Positions 1-6,652 of a stretch of DNA of 12,640 nt are shown piece by piece. The position numbers were made by a program, and so were the translations under genes. The notes below the pieces were generated by a model. That model was not told the origin of the DNA. It saw nothing but the letters and a program-made list of their open reading frames with translations, and did no database searches. Position 1 is the first letter of the stretch. Each line of letters begins with the position of its first letter. The DNA is from HGM12587 sp945786935 (GTDB lineage Bacteria; Bacillota; Clostridia; Lachnospirales; Lachnospiraceae), in the NCBI GenBank assembly GCA_945786935.1, contig CALZFY010000066.1, positions 1-12,640 of the forward strand, in the 5' to 3' direction.

Positions 1-229
1 TAAATGCACCGAGAATATAGTCCGGAGCTTCCATAATTCCTACCACAACCAAGGGAACCACAGACAGGATGCAAAGTACTACGCCAATGGCAATCCCTCT
101 GGTAAAGGTAGCCTCATAGGCACGTCTTCTTTCTTTCACCATGCCGGAAACCCCAAGCTTTTCTGCCAGCTCTTCCTGAGACCAGCCATTCTTTTTTCGT
201 TCTTCTGTAATTTTGTCTGCTAAGATCAT
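1..229 (-). CDS. XRE-family membrane regulator, 5' part, with shortened HTH
   Basis: Partial gene: the ATG is at 229-227 and the frame stays open for 76 codons to the window edge. GGGAGG just upstream (about 238-243) supports the start. The first residues, MILADKITEERKKNGWSQEE, followed by LAEKLGVS, are the opening of an XRE/Cro helix-turn-helix domain. Relatives of this kind continue with the recognition helix (RQSVSKWE-like) and the rest of a roughly 55-residue DNA-binding domain, then a linker and membrane helices. Here GVSG runs straight into MVKERRRAYEATFTRG and then a hydrophobic segment (IAIGVVLCILSVVPLVVVGI), so most of the DNA-binding domain is missing while the frame is kept. It may be a small membrane protein that no longer binds DNA, or a decaying gene. 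Family assignment is from recognition of both ends; the deletion is inferred from the usual family layout. Confidence 0.7.
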   Translation of the reverse strand, partial: MILADKITEERKKNGWSQEELAEKLGVSGMVKERRRAYEATFTRGIAIGVVLCILSVVPLVVVGIMEAPDYILGAF

Positions 230-397
230 TGTATGTCCTCCCTACACTTTCGATATCAAATATCATGATTTCAGATATCTGCATTTCATTTTCATAACAT
301 TACAATAGCATTTCCGGTGGTTGCAGACCACCAAGCCGGGCTTTCAATTTGTCAAATCATGGTTGCAGACTGAAAATTGCAGTACAATGGCTTATTT
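230..397. other. Intergenic region with small hairpin and an 11-bp direct repeat
   Basis: This gap lies between the end of the AAA-ATPase gene and the start of the XRE gene. It holds a perfect 6-bp stem hairpin (GGTGGT 316-321, loop TGCAG, ACCACC 327-332) and an 11-bp direct repeat TGGTTGCAGAC (318-328 and 360-370), one copy of which overlaps the hairpin. The hairpin has no T-tract on either side, so a standard intrinsic terminator is not supported. No reading frame with a ribosome binding site is evident apart from the leader of the XRE gene. Confidence 0.4.
252..281. promoter_or_regulatory. Cluster of ATATC repeats and small palindromes upstream of the XRE gene
   Basis: ATATC occurs three times in 30 bp (from 253, 260 and 275). 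The stretch also holds the palindromes ATCATGAT (262-269) and CAGATATCTG (272-281). It sits directly upstream of the ribosome binding site of the XRE-like gene, where an autoregulatory operator would be expected. No convincing -35/-10 pair was found. The function is inferred from position and symmetry only. Confidence 0.3.
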
Positions 398-2011
398 TTA
401 ATTCACCGTTCCCAACTCACTACAAGAATATTTCATTTTTTCAATCACACAGCAATGTTTTTTCGTCTTTTTATCATAATTAATTCCTGCAAGAATCAAG
501 TTCCCCTTGTAATCCTTTAATGCATCCGCATAGTTTTTTTCTTTGATCTGATTGATCGCCCCGGCTGCACTTTGATCCCATTTTAGTTCCACGATCATGG
601 CTGGCTTATCAGCATACATTTGTCTTGGAAGAAAGCAAACATCTGCAAACCCTTTCCCTGCAGGCAATTCACGAATGACTGTATAATATTCCCTTGCAAA
701 GTAAAACGCCAGATGAATCGTACAGCTTAAAGAATTCTCGTCATTATACTGTAAAATAGATATTTCTCTATGGGCTTTATCAATTCCTTCTGCCACTGCT
801 TCAGCATCCAGTTCCCATAATGCCTTCAAAAGCTTTCTGGAATTCTCCACAGAGGCGATCACTTCATGCCAATCCATGGTACTGATTGCATTCACAAACT
901 CCTGTGAAACCTCTTTATTTGGAATAGACACAGTCTTATCGCTCCAACGATAGCTCAGATATCCCAAATGCACCAGAAGGGTCAGCACGTCATCTTTTCC
1001 CTGAAAGGTCGTCATATCATTGGAAAAAGTTCCTATATTAATCGGCACACTGTCCCCGGAAAGCATTCGTACCACAGCATTCTTTAAACCGTCAAAATTC
1101 ATTTGGATATAAATTTTTAATGCCTCATAGGTCTCTGTCTGATTCCAGTAATTATCAAACAGCCCGCTAAGCATTGCATCCACGACAGACTTGGGACTAT
1201 ACATAAAAAATGTTTTGGGCTCGTTATCCTGTACCGTCATCAGTTCATATCCGTCATACCAGGCCTTCGTTTCCTCAAAGCTTCTATGATATTTTTTACA
1301 TAATTCTTTCACTTCATCTTCAGTAAATCCAAAAAACTCTGCCATATCCCGGGGATTAGTCATGGAATATTCCGTAAACATATTAAGAGCAGAATGAGAT
1401 CCGTACTTTTTAATCGGCAGAATCCCCGTCATATATGCCAATGCAACATATTCTTTATCTTTTAACCACGACCGGAGAAAATCAAGATATTTCTTCTGTG
1501 CTTCTTTATCATCTTTATATTCCCGAAACAGGCAATCCCATTCGTCAATCAGGATCACGAAAGATCTTTTTGTGTGTGCATAAATGTCCTGCATTGCAAA
1601 AGACAGATACTCCAATGTCACATACTCTGGATATTCTGCCTTTAATTCGGCCAGTATCCTCGCCTGAAAAACCTTCAGCATCTCATCTATACTATGAGTA
1701 ATGCTTAAAAATTCCTGCACATTGATTTTTAAAACATCGTATTGATTCAGGTGCCTTTTGTAAGATGGTTTTTCACAAATCATCAGGTTACGGAACAAAT
1801 GATCTGTCTGAATGCTTCTGTCATAATATGCGGCGATCATATCTGCGGCCATGGACTTTCCAAATCTTCTGGGGCGGCTGACGCAAATATATTTCTGCCT
1901 TGTATGAACCAGTGCATTTACCTTATCCAACAGCCCTGTTTTATCCACATAAATTGCAGAATTTAAACTTTCCTCAAATCCCTTACATCCCGGATTTAAA
2001 TAGTATCCCAT
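398..2011 (-). CDS. AAA-ATPase-like / PD-(D/E)XK nuclease-domain protein
   Basis: 537 aa, ATG at 2011 preceded by GGAGG (2018-2022, 6-nt spacing). It belongs to the widespread AAA-ATPase-like family (PF09820 N-terminal region with a PF08011-type PD-(D/E)XK C-terminus). Visible motifs are YVDKT (21-25), a degenerate Walker A RPRRFGKS (46-53), Walker B VILIDEWD (152-159), a sensor-like stretch TGILPIKKYGSHSALNMF (195-212) and WYDGY (251-255). The C-terminal nuclease fold has D457 (GFADVCF), E475 and K477 (ELK) and the downstream Q488 with a nearby tyrosine, so all core catalytic positions are kept. The length is normal for the family and the gene looks intact. It has its own promoter and appears monocistronic. 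Its cellular role is unknown; roles in defence or mobile-element biology have been suspected only by analogy. It is markedly AT-rich compared with genes on the right of the window, and such genes often sit in accessory DNA. Confidence 0.88.
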   Translation of the reverse strand: MGYYLNPGCKGFEESLNSAIYVDKTGLLDKVNALVHTRQKYICVSRPRRFGKSMAADMIAAYYDRSIQTDHLFRNLMICEKPSYKRHLNQYDVLKINVQEFLSITHSIDEMLKVFQARILAELKAEYPEYVTLEYLSFAMQDIYAHTKRSFVILIDEWDCLFREYKDDKEAQKKYLDFLRSWLKDKEYVALAYMTGILPIKKYGSHSALNMFTEYSMTNPRDMAEFFGFTEDEVKELCKKYHRSFEETKAWYDGYELMTVQDNEPKTFFMYSPKSVVDAMLSGLFDNYWNQTETYEALKIYIQMNFDGLKNAVVRMLSGDSVPINIGTFSNDMTTFQGKDDVLTLLVHLGYLSYRWSDKTVSIPNKEVSQEFVNAISTMDWHEVIASVENSRKLLKALWELDAEAVAEGIDKAHREISILQYNDENSLSCTIHLAFYFAREYYTVIRELPAGKGFADVCFLPRQMYADKPAMIVELKWDQSAAGAINQIKEKNYADALKDYKGNLILAGINYDKKTKKHCCVIEKMKYSCSELGTVN

Positions 2012-2041
2012 GAATTACCTCCATTTTTCCGCACTTCGTAT

Positions 2042-2077
2042 CTGTTCAGTACCTTCCAGATAGTGGCTTCTGAACAG
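2042..2077 (-). promoter_or_regulatory. Leader hairpin upstream of the AAA-ATPase gene
   Basis: CTGTTCAG (2042-2049) and CTGAACAG (2070-2077) are perfect 8-bp inverted repeats with a 20-nt loop. The element lies between the proposed promoter and the ribosome binding site, so it should fold in the 5' leader of the AAA-ATPase mRNA. No T-tract follows, so it is not an evident terminator of the capA-like gene. Regulatory function is inferred. Confidence 0.35.
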
Positions 2078-2099
2078 TTACCACATTTCTTTATCTATC

Positions 2100-2128
2100 A
2101 TGATAGCATAAACTGGTTAGAGGGTAAA
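2100..2128 (-). promoter_or_regulatory. Promoter of the AAA-ATPase gene with overlapping 12-bp palindrome
   Basis: On the minus strand, TTTACC (2128-2123) is followed after exactly 17 bp by TATCAT (2105-2100), with TG one base before the -10 hexamer (extended -10, TGCTATCAT). Transcription would begin near 2093 and give a leader of about 80 nt. The perfect palindrome CTATCATGATAG (2095-2106) covers the -10 element, a position suited to repressor binding. Its TATCATGAT core also occurs at 261-269, upstream of the XRE gene. Confidence 0.5.
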
Positions 2129-2153
2129 GCATGGGATGGCACCTTTTCCTGTA

Positions 2154-3383
2154 TCAATTATCAGATAGCTCTCCAAAAACCTCCCTGCATAACTGCTCAC
2201 AATATTCCAGGGTAAATCCGGAATCCTTCTGACTCATTTCATTTTCCGATACAAGTTCTTCTGTATACTCTTCAAGCGGGTAGACCGTCGGTTCCTGACT
2301 TCCCGAAACCATATGGGAAATCAGCGGAACCACATCGTAGTCCTCGATAAAGGCACCTTCTTCATTCTCCGTAATGGTCACCCTTGCCATGGCACCCACT
2401 GCACGCTGGCCAACTCCGGCACCACTGGCACTGGTGAAATTAATATAATTTCCCAGAGAATAATAGATCAGCATGCGGTCTCCTTCCTCATTCTCCATCC
2501 ATTCCACAGGCTGGATGACGTGGGGATGGGTTCCGATCACCAGATCCACTCCATTTTCCAAAAAGAGCTCTGCCCAGTGTTTTTCTGAAGCTACCGGAAC
2601 ATGGGTGTATTCCTCGCCCCAGTGAGGTGTGACGACGACAAAGTCTGCATTTTCATCTGCTTCTTTCAAATCTTCAACCACCTTTTTCTCATCCAGAAGA
2701 TCCACCATATAGGGCTCCGGAAGTGGAATTCCATTTGTTCCGTAGGTATAATTTAAGATAGCAATGGTCAGTCCATCCTTTTCATAATAAAAAATATTGT
2801 CATCCTGGCTCTCCTGACTGTCATGAATACCCAGTACTTCTATTTCAGGATGGGTACTTTCCCAGTATGTAAGGCAGCTTTGCACACCTTTCTTTCCCTT
2901 ATCCAGTGCATGATTCGTCCCATGGAGCACCACATCAAAACCGGCATCCACCAATGCATCTCCTACCTCAAATGCCCCGTTAAATGCAGGATATCCTGAT
3001 AATCCAAGGTCTCTGCCGCCAAGGATCACCTCCTGATTTACAATGGCAAGATCCGCCTCGGAAATCAGATCCCTTGTATGGGTAAAAAAGTGGTCGTAAT
3101 TGTATTCTCCACTGTCCAACAGCCCGCTCTCCTGCAAAGGTGTATGGAGAAGGACATCTCCTACCATGATAATGGACACCGATGATTCTTCATTCTTCGA
3201 ATCAAGGATATCTGTTTCAATGAAATTTTCGTTTTGCTGCAGGTTCTCTCCCAGTTCTTCTATGGTATCCTTACCCGGAATAGAAGTATCACTTTCTGCC
3301 AAACTGGTTTTTGTACCACACCCTGCTGCAGACAGACACAAGATGCACATCAAAAGAACTGCCCAGTGTTTTCTCATAAGCAA
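2154..3383 (-). CDS. CapA-family (PGA_cap) metallophosphatase-like lipoprotein
   Basis: 409 aa from a TTG at 3383, or 407 aa from an ATG at 3377. It is a CapA / poly-gamma-glutamate capsule biosynthesis family protein (PF09587) with a calcineurin-like fold. The N-terminus is a lipoprotein signal ending in AAGC (Cys22 in the TTG numbering), followed by an acidic, Ser/Thr-rich linker. Metal-site motifs are MVGDVLLH (73-80), NQE (116-118) and HGTNHALDKG (154-163), then HWGEEYTH and GTHPHVIQP in the second half. It is therefore probably an extracellular, membrane-anchored enzyme. Lone CapA-like lipoproteins are common in Clostridia and their substrates are mostly unknown; no capB/capC partners are seen here. 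Start choice: AAGGAG is 5 nt from the TTG but 11 nt from the ATG. The ATG, however, makes an ATGA overlap with the mutS relic upstream, which suggests an ancestral operon. Confidence 0.88.
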   Translation of the reverse strand: MLMRKHWAVLLMCILCLSAAGCGTKTSLAESDTSIPGKDTIEELGENLQQNENFIETDILDSKNEESSVSIIMVGDVLLHTPLQESGLLDSGEYNYDHFFTHTRDLISEADLAIVNQEVILGGRDLGLSGYPAFNGAFEVGDALVDAGFDVVLHGTNHALDKGKKGVQSCLTYWESTHPEIEVLGIHDSQESQDDNIFYYEKDGLTIAILNYTYGTNGIPLPEPYMVDLLDEKKVVEDLKEADENADFVVVTPHWGEEYTHVPVASEKHWAELFLENGVDLVIGTHPHVIQPVEWMENEEGDRMLIYYSLGNYINFTSASGAGVGQRAVGAMARVTITENEEGAFIEDYDVVPLISHMVSGSQEPTVYPLEEYTEELVSENEMSQKDSGFTLEYCEQLCREVFGELSDN

Positions 3384-3565
3384 TCACGCTCCTTCTTTGC
3401 TGTTTCAACAATTTCTTCAGGATATTCCAGATACGATAGCAGAGCAATGGCATTGGAACTTTTACTTTTTCCCTGATGTATCCCGTAATCAAAAATGATA
3501 TCATTTTTCTGAATTATACTACAGAAATAGTAATTCTCATACAGCTTATTTTCAGGTATTTTGCT
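3374..3565 (-). pseudogene. 3' relic of a MutS-family gene
   Basis: A 63-codon open stretch on the minus strand ends at TGA 3376-3374. Its translation reads like the C-terminal end of the MutS ATPase domain: an ENYYF block, then IIFDYGIHQGKSKSSNA, then IALLSYLEYPEEIVETAKK. This matches the MutS-family pattern of I-x-F-x-Y-x-(L/I)-x-x-G, followed by a small-residue/NAI segment and G/Y-x-P-x-x-I-x-x-A. No start codon or ribosome binding site precedes it, and a TGA (3568-3566) closes it upstream. The rest of the roughly 600-900-aa gene, including the Walker motifs, is absent, because the exporter permease ends at 3611. The relic may extend a few codons further, to about 3600, beyond that TGA. 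It overlaps the capA-like start as ATGA. The family call is from pattern recognition only. Confidence 0.6.
3491..3508. repeat. Perfect 18-bp AT-rich palindrome
   Basis: AAAAATGATATCATTTTT reads the same on both strands. It lies inside the mutS relic (it encodes its KNDIIF residues), just downstream of a TATAAT on the minus strand (3518-3513) that could serve as a -10 for the capA-like gene. No good -35 sits at the right distance. It may be an operator, a weak bidirectional terminator or chance in AT-rich coding DNA. Confidence 0.3.
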
Positions 3566-3610
3566 TCACGATAATCCAGGCAGATAGTCAAACGTTAAGA
3601 GAATTATTTT

Positions 3611-4210
3611 CTAATTTCTTCTCAGTGCCTCGATAGGGCTTAATTTCGCGGCTTTCTTCGCCGGATAAACTCCAAAAATGATTCCCACACAGGAGGAAAA
3701 TAAAGTAGCTAAAACAATGGTTGCCACACTGATGCGGGGTTCAAATCCAAGCATTGGTAAAGAGCAGACTGCCCTGGCACCTAAAACGCCCAAAATGATG
3801 CCGATGATACCACCAATATAGGTAATGATTGCCGATTCTGACAGAAACTGCAGCATAATAGAGCCGGTTCTGGCTCCCAGGGCCTTTCGGATGCCGATCT
3901 CTCTGGTCCGTTCCGTCACCGATACAAGCATGATATTCATAACACCGATGCCTCCTACCAGAAGGGCAATGGCTGCCACCAGAGCAATAAATGCAGTCAG
4001 CATATCCAGCACGTCCGTAATCATGGAAATCTGACTTTCTGCATCCTCTACATAGAACTGATCCTCTCCCTGCACCTGATAACGCTGTTCTAAAAGCCTT
4101 ACAATCTCATTACTCACAGCCCGGCTGCTGTACCCGTTTTCTGCAATGACATAGATGCCATAAAATTCATCCAGAATATATCCAAAGGCATAGTTTGAGG
4201 TGTAGGGCAT
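3611..4210 (-). CDS. ABC transporter permease, C-terminal fragment (FtsX domain)
   Basis: 199 aa if begun at the ATG at 4210, which has no recognisable Shine-Dalgarno sequence. Its expression would need reinitiation after the TAA 16 nt upstream. It holds the end of the extracellular domain and the FtsX-type three-helix domain (PF02687): FIALVAAIALLVGGIGVMNIMLVSV (about 73-97), the cytoplasmic coupling loop TERTREIGIRKALGA, a second helix pair around IGGIIGIILGVLGARAV, and the ending PAKKAAKLSPIEALRRN, typical of MacB/YknZ-like permeases. It ends the exporter operon; the next sequence is the mutS relic. No terminator hairpin follows the stop. Confidence 0.7.
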   Translation of the reverse strand: MPYTSNYAFGYILDEFYGIYVIAENGYSSRAVSNEIVRLLEQRYQVQGEDQFYVEDAESQISMITDVLDMLTAFIALVAAIALLVGGIGVMNIMLVSVTERTREIGIRKALGARTGSIMLQFLSESAIITYIGGIIGIILGVLGARAVCSLPMLGFEPRISVATIVLATLFSSCVGIIFGVYPAKKAAKLSPIEALRRN

Positions 4211-4225
4211 GTAAAGGGTACTCTG

Positions 4226-4831
4226 TTACCATTGTACATCATACTGTCCACCAGACCGCCACTGTTTTTCCTTGAACACACCAATGATGGTCACTTCTTT
4301 TGTTGTTTCAAAAATGGTCATTTCCACGCTGAGTCCCGTCACATCATCGGTGCCGAAAATTTTCCGTGCGTCATTTTCCCCGATGACTGCTACCAGATTC
4401 ATGGCTTCCACATCCGAATCGTTAAAATATCTTCCGTACTTCATTTCGGGATTATGGGTATATTTTAAATCTTCTGTTCCCGTAGAAACACTGACAGCAA
4501 ACTCCGTACCTCTGGGAGAAAGAAGGGTTCCTGACATTCCGTCAGAAGGGGTAGCTCCTTTCACACCTTCGATTTCCTTAATTGCTTCTAAGTCACCTGT
4601 ATTCAGATAAATCATCTCATTGTCGTTATAAGCTCCACTGACGTAGATCTGCCCTCCTGCAATGGCATTTAACTGGTCCCCGATCTCTCCCTTGGCTCCC
4701 TGTCCGATAGACATGATCATAATGACAGAGGAAATACCAATGATGATACCGAGCATGGTAAGGAGAGAACGTCCCTTGTTGGCCCGGATATTATCCAATG
4801 CCATCTTGAAATATTCCATTAATTGTGCCAT
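4226..4831 (-). CDS. ABC transporter permease, N-terminal fragment (TM1 plus extracellular domain)
   Basis: 201 aa, ATG at 4831, 2 nt after the stop of the membrane fusion protein gene. Residues 1-20 are a cytoplasmic amphipathic stretch (YFKMALDNIRANKGRSLLTM). They are followed by the first membrane helix (LGIIIGISSVIMIMSIG, about 27-43) and the start of the MacB periplasmic-core-type domain (PF12704), which in a Gram-positive cell faces outward. It breaks off at TAA 4228-4226 after GVFKEKQWRSGGQYDVQW, where a full-length permease would continue into LYMPYT and the second half of the extracellular domain. Translation of this piece should be efficient, but the product lacks the FtsX-type helices. 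Confidence 0.75.
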   Translation of the reverse strand: MAQLMEYFKMALDNIRANKGRSLLTMLGIIIGISSVIMIMSIGQGAKGEIGDQLNAIAGGQIYVSGAYNDNEMIYLNTGDLEAIKEIEGVKGATPSDGMSGTLLSPRGTEFAVSVSTGTEDLKYTHNPEMKYGRYFNDSDVEAMNLVAVIGENDARKIFGTDDVTGLSVEMTIFETTKEVTIIGVFKEKQWRSGGQYDVQW

Positions 4832-4833
4832 GC

Positions 4834-6651
4834 CTATTCCTCCACAGTATTGACCTTCATGCCTTCTTCCAAAAGCTCTGTGCCGATTTTAATAACCTGG
4901 TCCCCGGCTTTCAGACCGGACTTTACTTCTATGAGGCTGGCAGATGAAAGACCTGTCTCTACTTCTCTTTTAACTACTACACCATTTTCTACGACGTAGC
5001 AGAAGCTTCCGTCTTTTCCCGTATTGACAGCTTCCACCGGAACAATGAGAACATTCTCTGCCTTGTGTCCCTCCACCTTTACCTTGGCTTCCAGACCAAG
5101 ATAAATACTATCATCCGGATTTTCAATCTGAATTTCCGCACTGACTACCGGAGTTCCTTTGGCATTTTCTGCTGCCAGACGGCTCAATCTGCTGACAGTC
5201 CCCTCATAGTTCTTTCCTGCCAGAGTAATTTTTGCATTCTGTCCAACCTCCAGCTTTTCCAGATCATAACGGGTCACTGACATATCTACTACAACCTTCT
5301 CATTGCTTGCCACGGTAAACAGACTGACACCCTTTGCTGCCGGACCACCGGACACCGTACTGACTTCCATCACTACACCCGGAAATTCAGCCTTGATTCC
5401 CTTTTTACCTTCGGTAATATCTTCCTTGGTCATCAGAACCTCCAGGCTGCTCAAACTATTGTTTGCCGCCAGCTGCTGCTTTGCTGCCGTAGAAAGAATG
5501 GATGCTTTGGAAGAATCTTTGATGCTTTCTTCTTTTGCCTGACTGCTCTGAAGCTCCTGCAGCTGCTCGTTAGATGCTTTCAGGCGGTCTTCATAGCCGT
5601 TCAGCTTTTCATCGATGGATTTTTGCTCCTTCTGAAGCTTTTCGATTTCAGCTAAGGCTTGGTCACGAACCGGCTGCTGGGCTGCAATGGTCTGCTCCGC
5701 AGCAGCAATCCTTACCTCTGCAGCGTCGATCTGAGTCTGTATGTCTGATGAAGGAGTACCCGTACCTGTTCCCGGTTCCGGGGTGGTTTCTCCCTCGGCA
5801 GTCGCTATTTCATTAGAAGTCTGTCCGGAGGTTCCACCGGATATCGTTTCCTCTGTTGCTTGTTCCTTAGTACCATTGGATGTCGTCTGCGGTTCGCTAC
5901 CTGTACCGCCCTGTGTACCTCCTCCCTGAGTAGCCAGCTGCTGCTCTAGCTGGATTTTTAATGCCAGTGCCTCCTGCTTCTCCCGTGTCGCATCTTCGAT
6001 CTTTAACAGAGCATCCGCTGCAACTGCCTGATACTGGCTGATGCGAAGGGCCACATCTGACTGTTTTCCCGTATATTCTACGATGCGATCCTGAACATGC
6101 TCATTTTCGTCCTTTTCCGCTTCCAGGTCTTTTCTGATCTCTTTCAATGCCTGGGAGGAACGCTGATATTCTGATTCTGTCTCCTGGTTTTTGTTGATAG
6201 CATCCTGATATCCGTAATTTGCCACACTGCCGGTAAGCCCTGCCTGTTTATAAAGCTGATCCAGTTCTTTCTCATCAAATGTAAGGAGCAGATCTCCGGT
6301 TTCCACCAGATCCCCTACCTTCAGCTGACAATTTTCCACCGTGGCAGAAACAGGGGAGAAATAAGTCTTTACTTCCTCTGATTTCACCGTACCGCTGCCT
6401 TCGATCATCTGCACCACATCCCCGGTTGCCACCTGCACCACATTGACTGTAGGCAGTACCTCCGGAGCAAAAACTTTTGGAAGCACCACAGCTGCCACAA
6501 CTACGATTGCAACCGTTCCTATGAGAATTTTGTTTCTTCTCTTTTTCTTTTGCTCTTTTGTCAGAGGGATTCTCTCCCTTTTTTTCTTTGTTTCTACAAT
6601 TTCTGTTATTGATACTTTCTCATTGTTTTCTTTTTTATGTAAATGAAACAT
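4834..6651 (-). CDS. Efflux membrane fusion protein (HlyD/MacA-type adaptor)
   Basis: 605 aa, ATG at 6651, one base after the ATPase stop, with GAGGAGGAG as ribosome binding site inside the ATPase 3' end. It has a long basic cytoplasmic N-terminus (1-41), one membrane helix (about 41-60), a first lipoyl half (about 95-130, containing KVGDLVETGDLLLTFDEKEL), and coiled coil (about 155-240). A Gly/Thr/Ser/Glu low-complexity linker (about 241-302) follows, then a second coiled coil (303-375), the second lipoyl half (about 420-450, FPGVVMEVSTVSGGPAAKG), beta-barrel (450-530) and membrane-proximal domain to the C-terminus. In Gram-positive MacAB-like systems (YknXYZ type) this protein works with an ATPase and a permease to export peptides or amphiphiles. 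The linker interrupts the hairpin where most adaptors have a continuous coiled coil. The gene is intact and its partner genes flank it with no room for other promoters. Confidence 0.88.
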   Translation of the reverse strand: MFHLHKKENNEKVSITEIVETKKKRERIPLTKEQKKKRRNKILIGTVAIVVVAAVVLPKVFAPEVLPTVNVVQVATGDVVQMIEGSGTVKSEEVKTYFSPVSATVENCQLKVGDLVETGDLLLTFDEKELDQLYKQAGLTGSVANYGYQDAINKNQETESEYQRSSQALKEIRKDLEAEKDENEHVQDRIVEYTGKQSDVALRISQYQAVAADALLKIEDATREKQEALALKIQLEQQLATQGGGTQGGTGSEPQTTSNGTKEQATEETISGGTSGQTSNEIATAEGETTPEPGTGTGTPSSDIQTQIDAAEVRIAAAEQTIAAQQPVRDQALAEIEKLQKEQKSIDEKLNGYEDRLKASNEQLQELQSSQAKEESIKDSSKASILSTAAKQQLAANNSLSSLEVLMTKEDITEGKKGIKAEFPGVVMEVSTVSGGPAAKGVSLFTVASNEKVVVDMSVTRYDLEKLEVGQNAKITLAGKNYEGTVSRLSRLAAENAKGTPVVSAEIQIENPDDSIYLGLEAKVKVEGHKAENVLIVPVEAVNTGKDGSFCYVVENGVVVKREVETGLSSASLIEVKSGLKAGDQVIKIGTELLEEGMKVNTVEE

Positions 6652-6652
6652 G

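Larger units (their letters stand above)
3611..4831 (-). pseudogene. MacB/FtsX-type ABC transporter permease gene, interrupted
   Basis: The two fragments listed separately form one permease gene of about 406 codons, the usual size of a stand-alone MacB-like permease. They lie in the same reading frame and are separated by TAA at 4228-4226 and five further codons. Taken alone this is a single nonsense codon. However, the frame shifted by one base reads GGLVDSMMYNGN over the 12 codons before the join, which suits this loop better than the actual WRSGGQYDVQW ending. Two compensating one-base indels, near 4255 and near 4224, are therefore an alternative. Without readthrough, the C-terminal three membrane helices would not be joined to the first, so transport is probably lost. 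A sequencing error cannot be excluded. Confidence 0.7.

Noticed and set aside
316..332. GGTGGT-TGCAG-ACCACC hairpin as an intrinsic terminator or start of a CRISPR-like repeat
   Set aside because: No T-tract on either side, and the 11-bp repeat occurs only twice; too little for a terminator or array call.
3100..3498. 132-aa plus-strand frame opposite the capA-like gene
   Set aside because: Antisense shadow of a well supported coding region; no ribosome binding site or recognisable domain.
3289..3504. 71-aa minus-strand frame overlapping the capA-like start
   Set aside because: It runs in another frame through the capA-like signal peptide; the meaningful frame in the upstream part is the mutS relic.
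3513..3541. TATAAT on the minus strand as a full promoter for the capA-like gene
   Set aside because: The -10 is perfect but the hexamer 17 bp upstream (TATGAG) is a poor -35 and there is no TG extension; it also lies within the mutS relic coding sequence.
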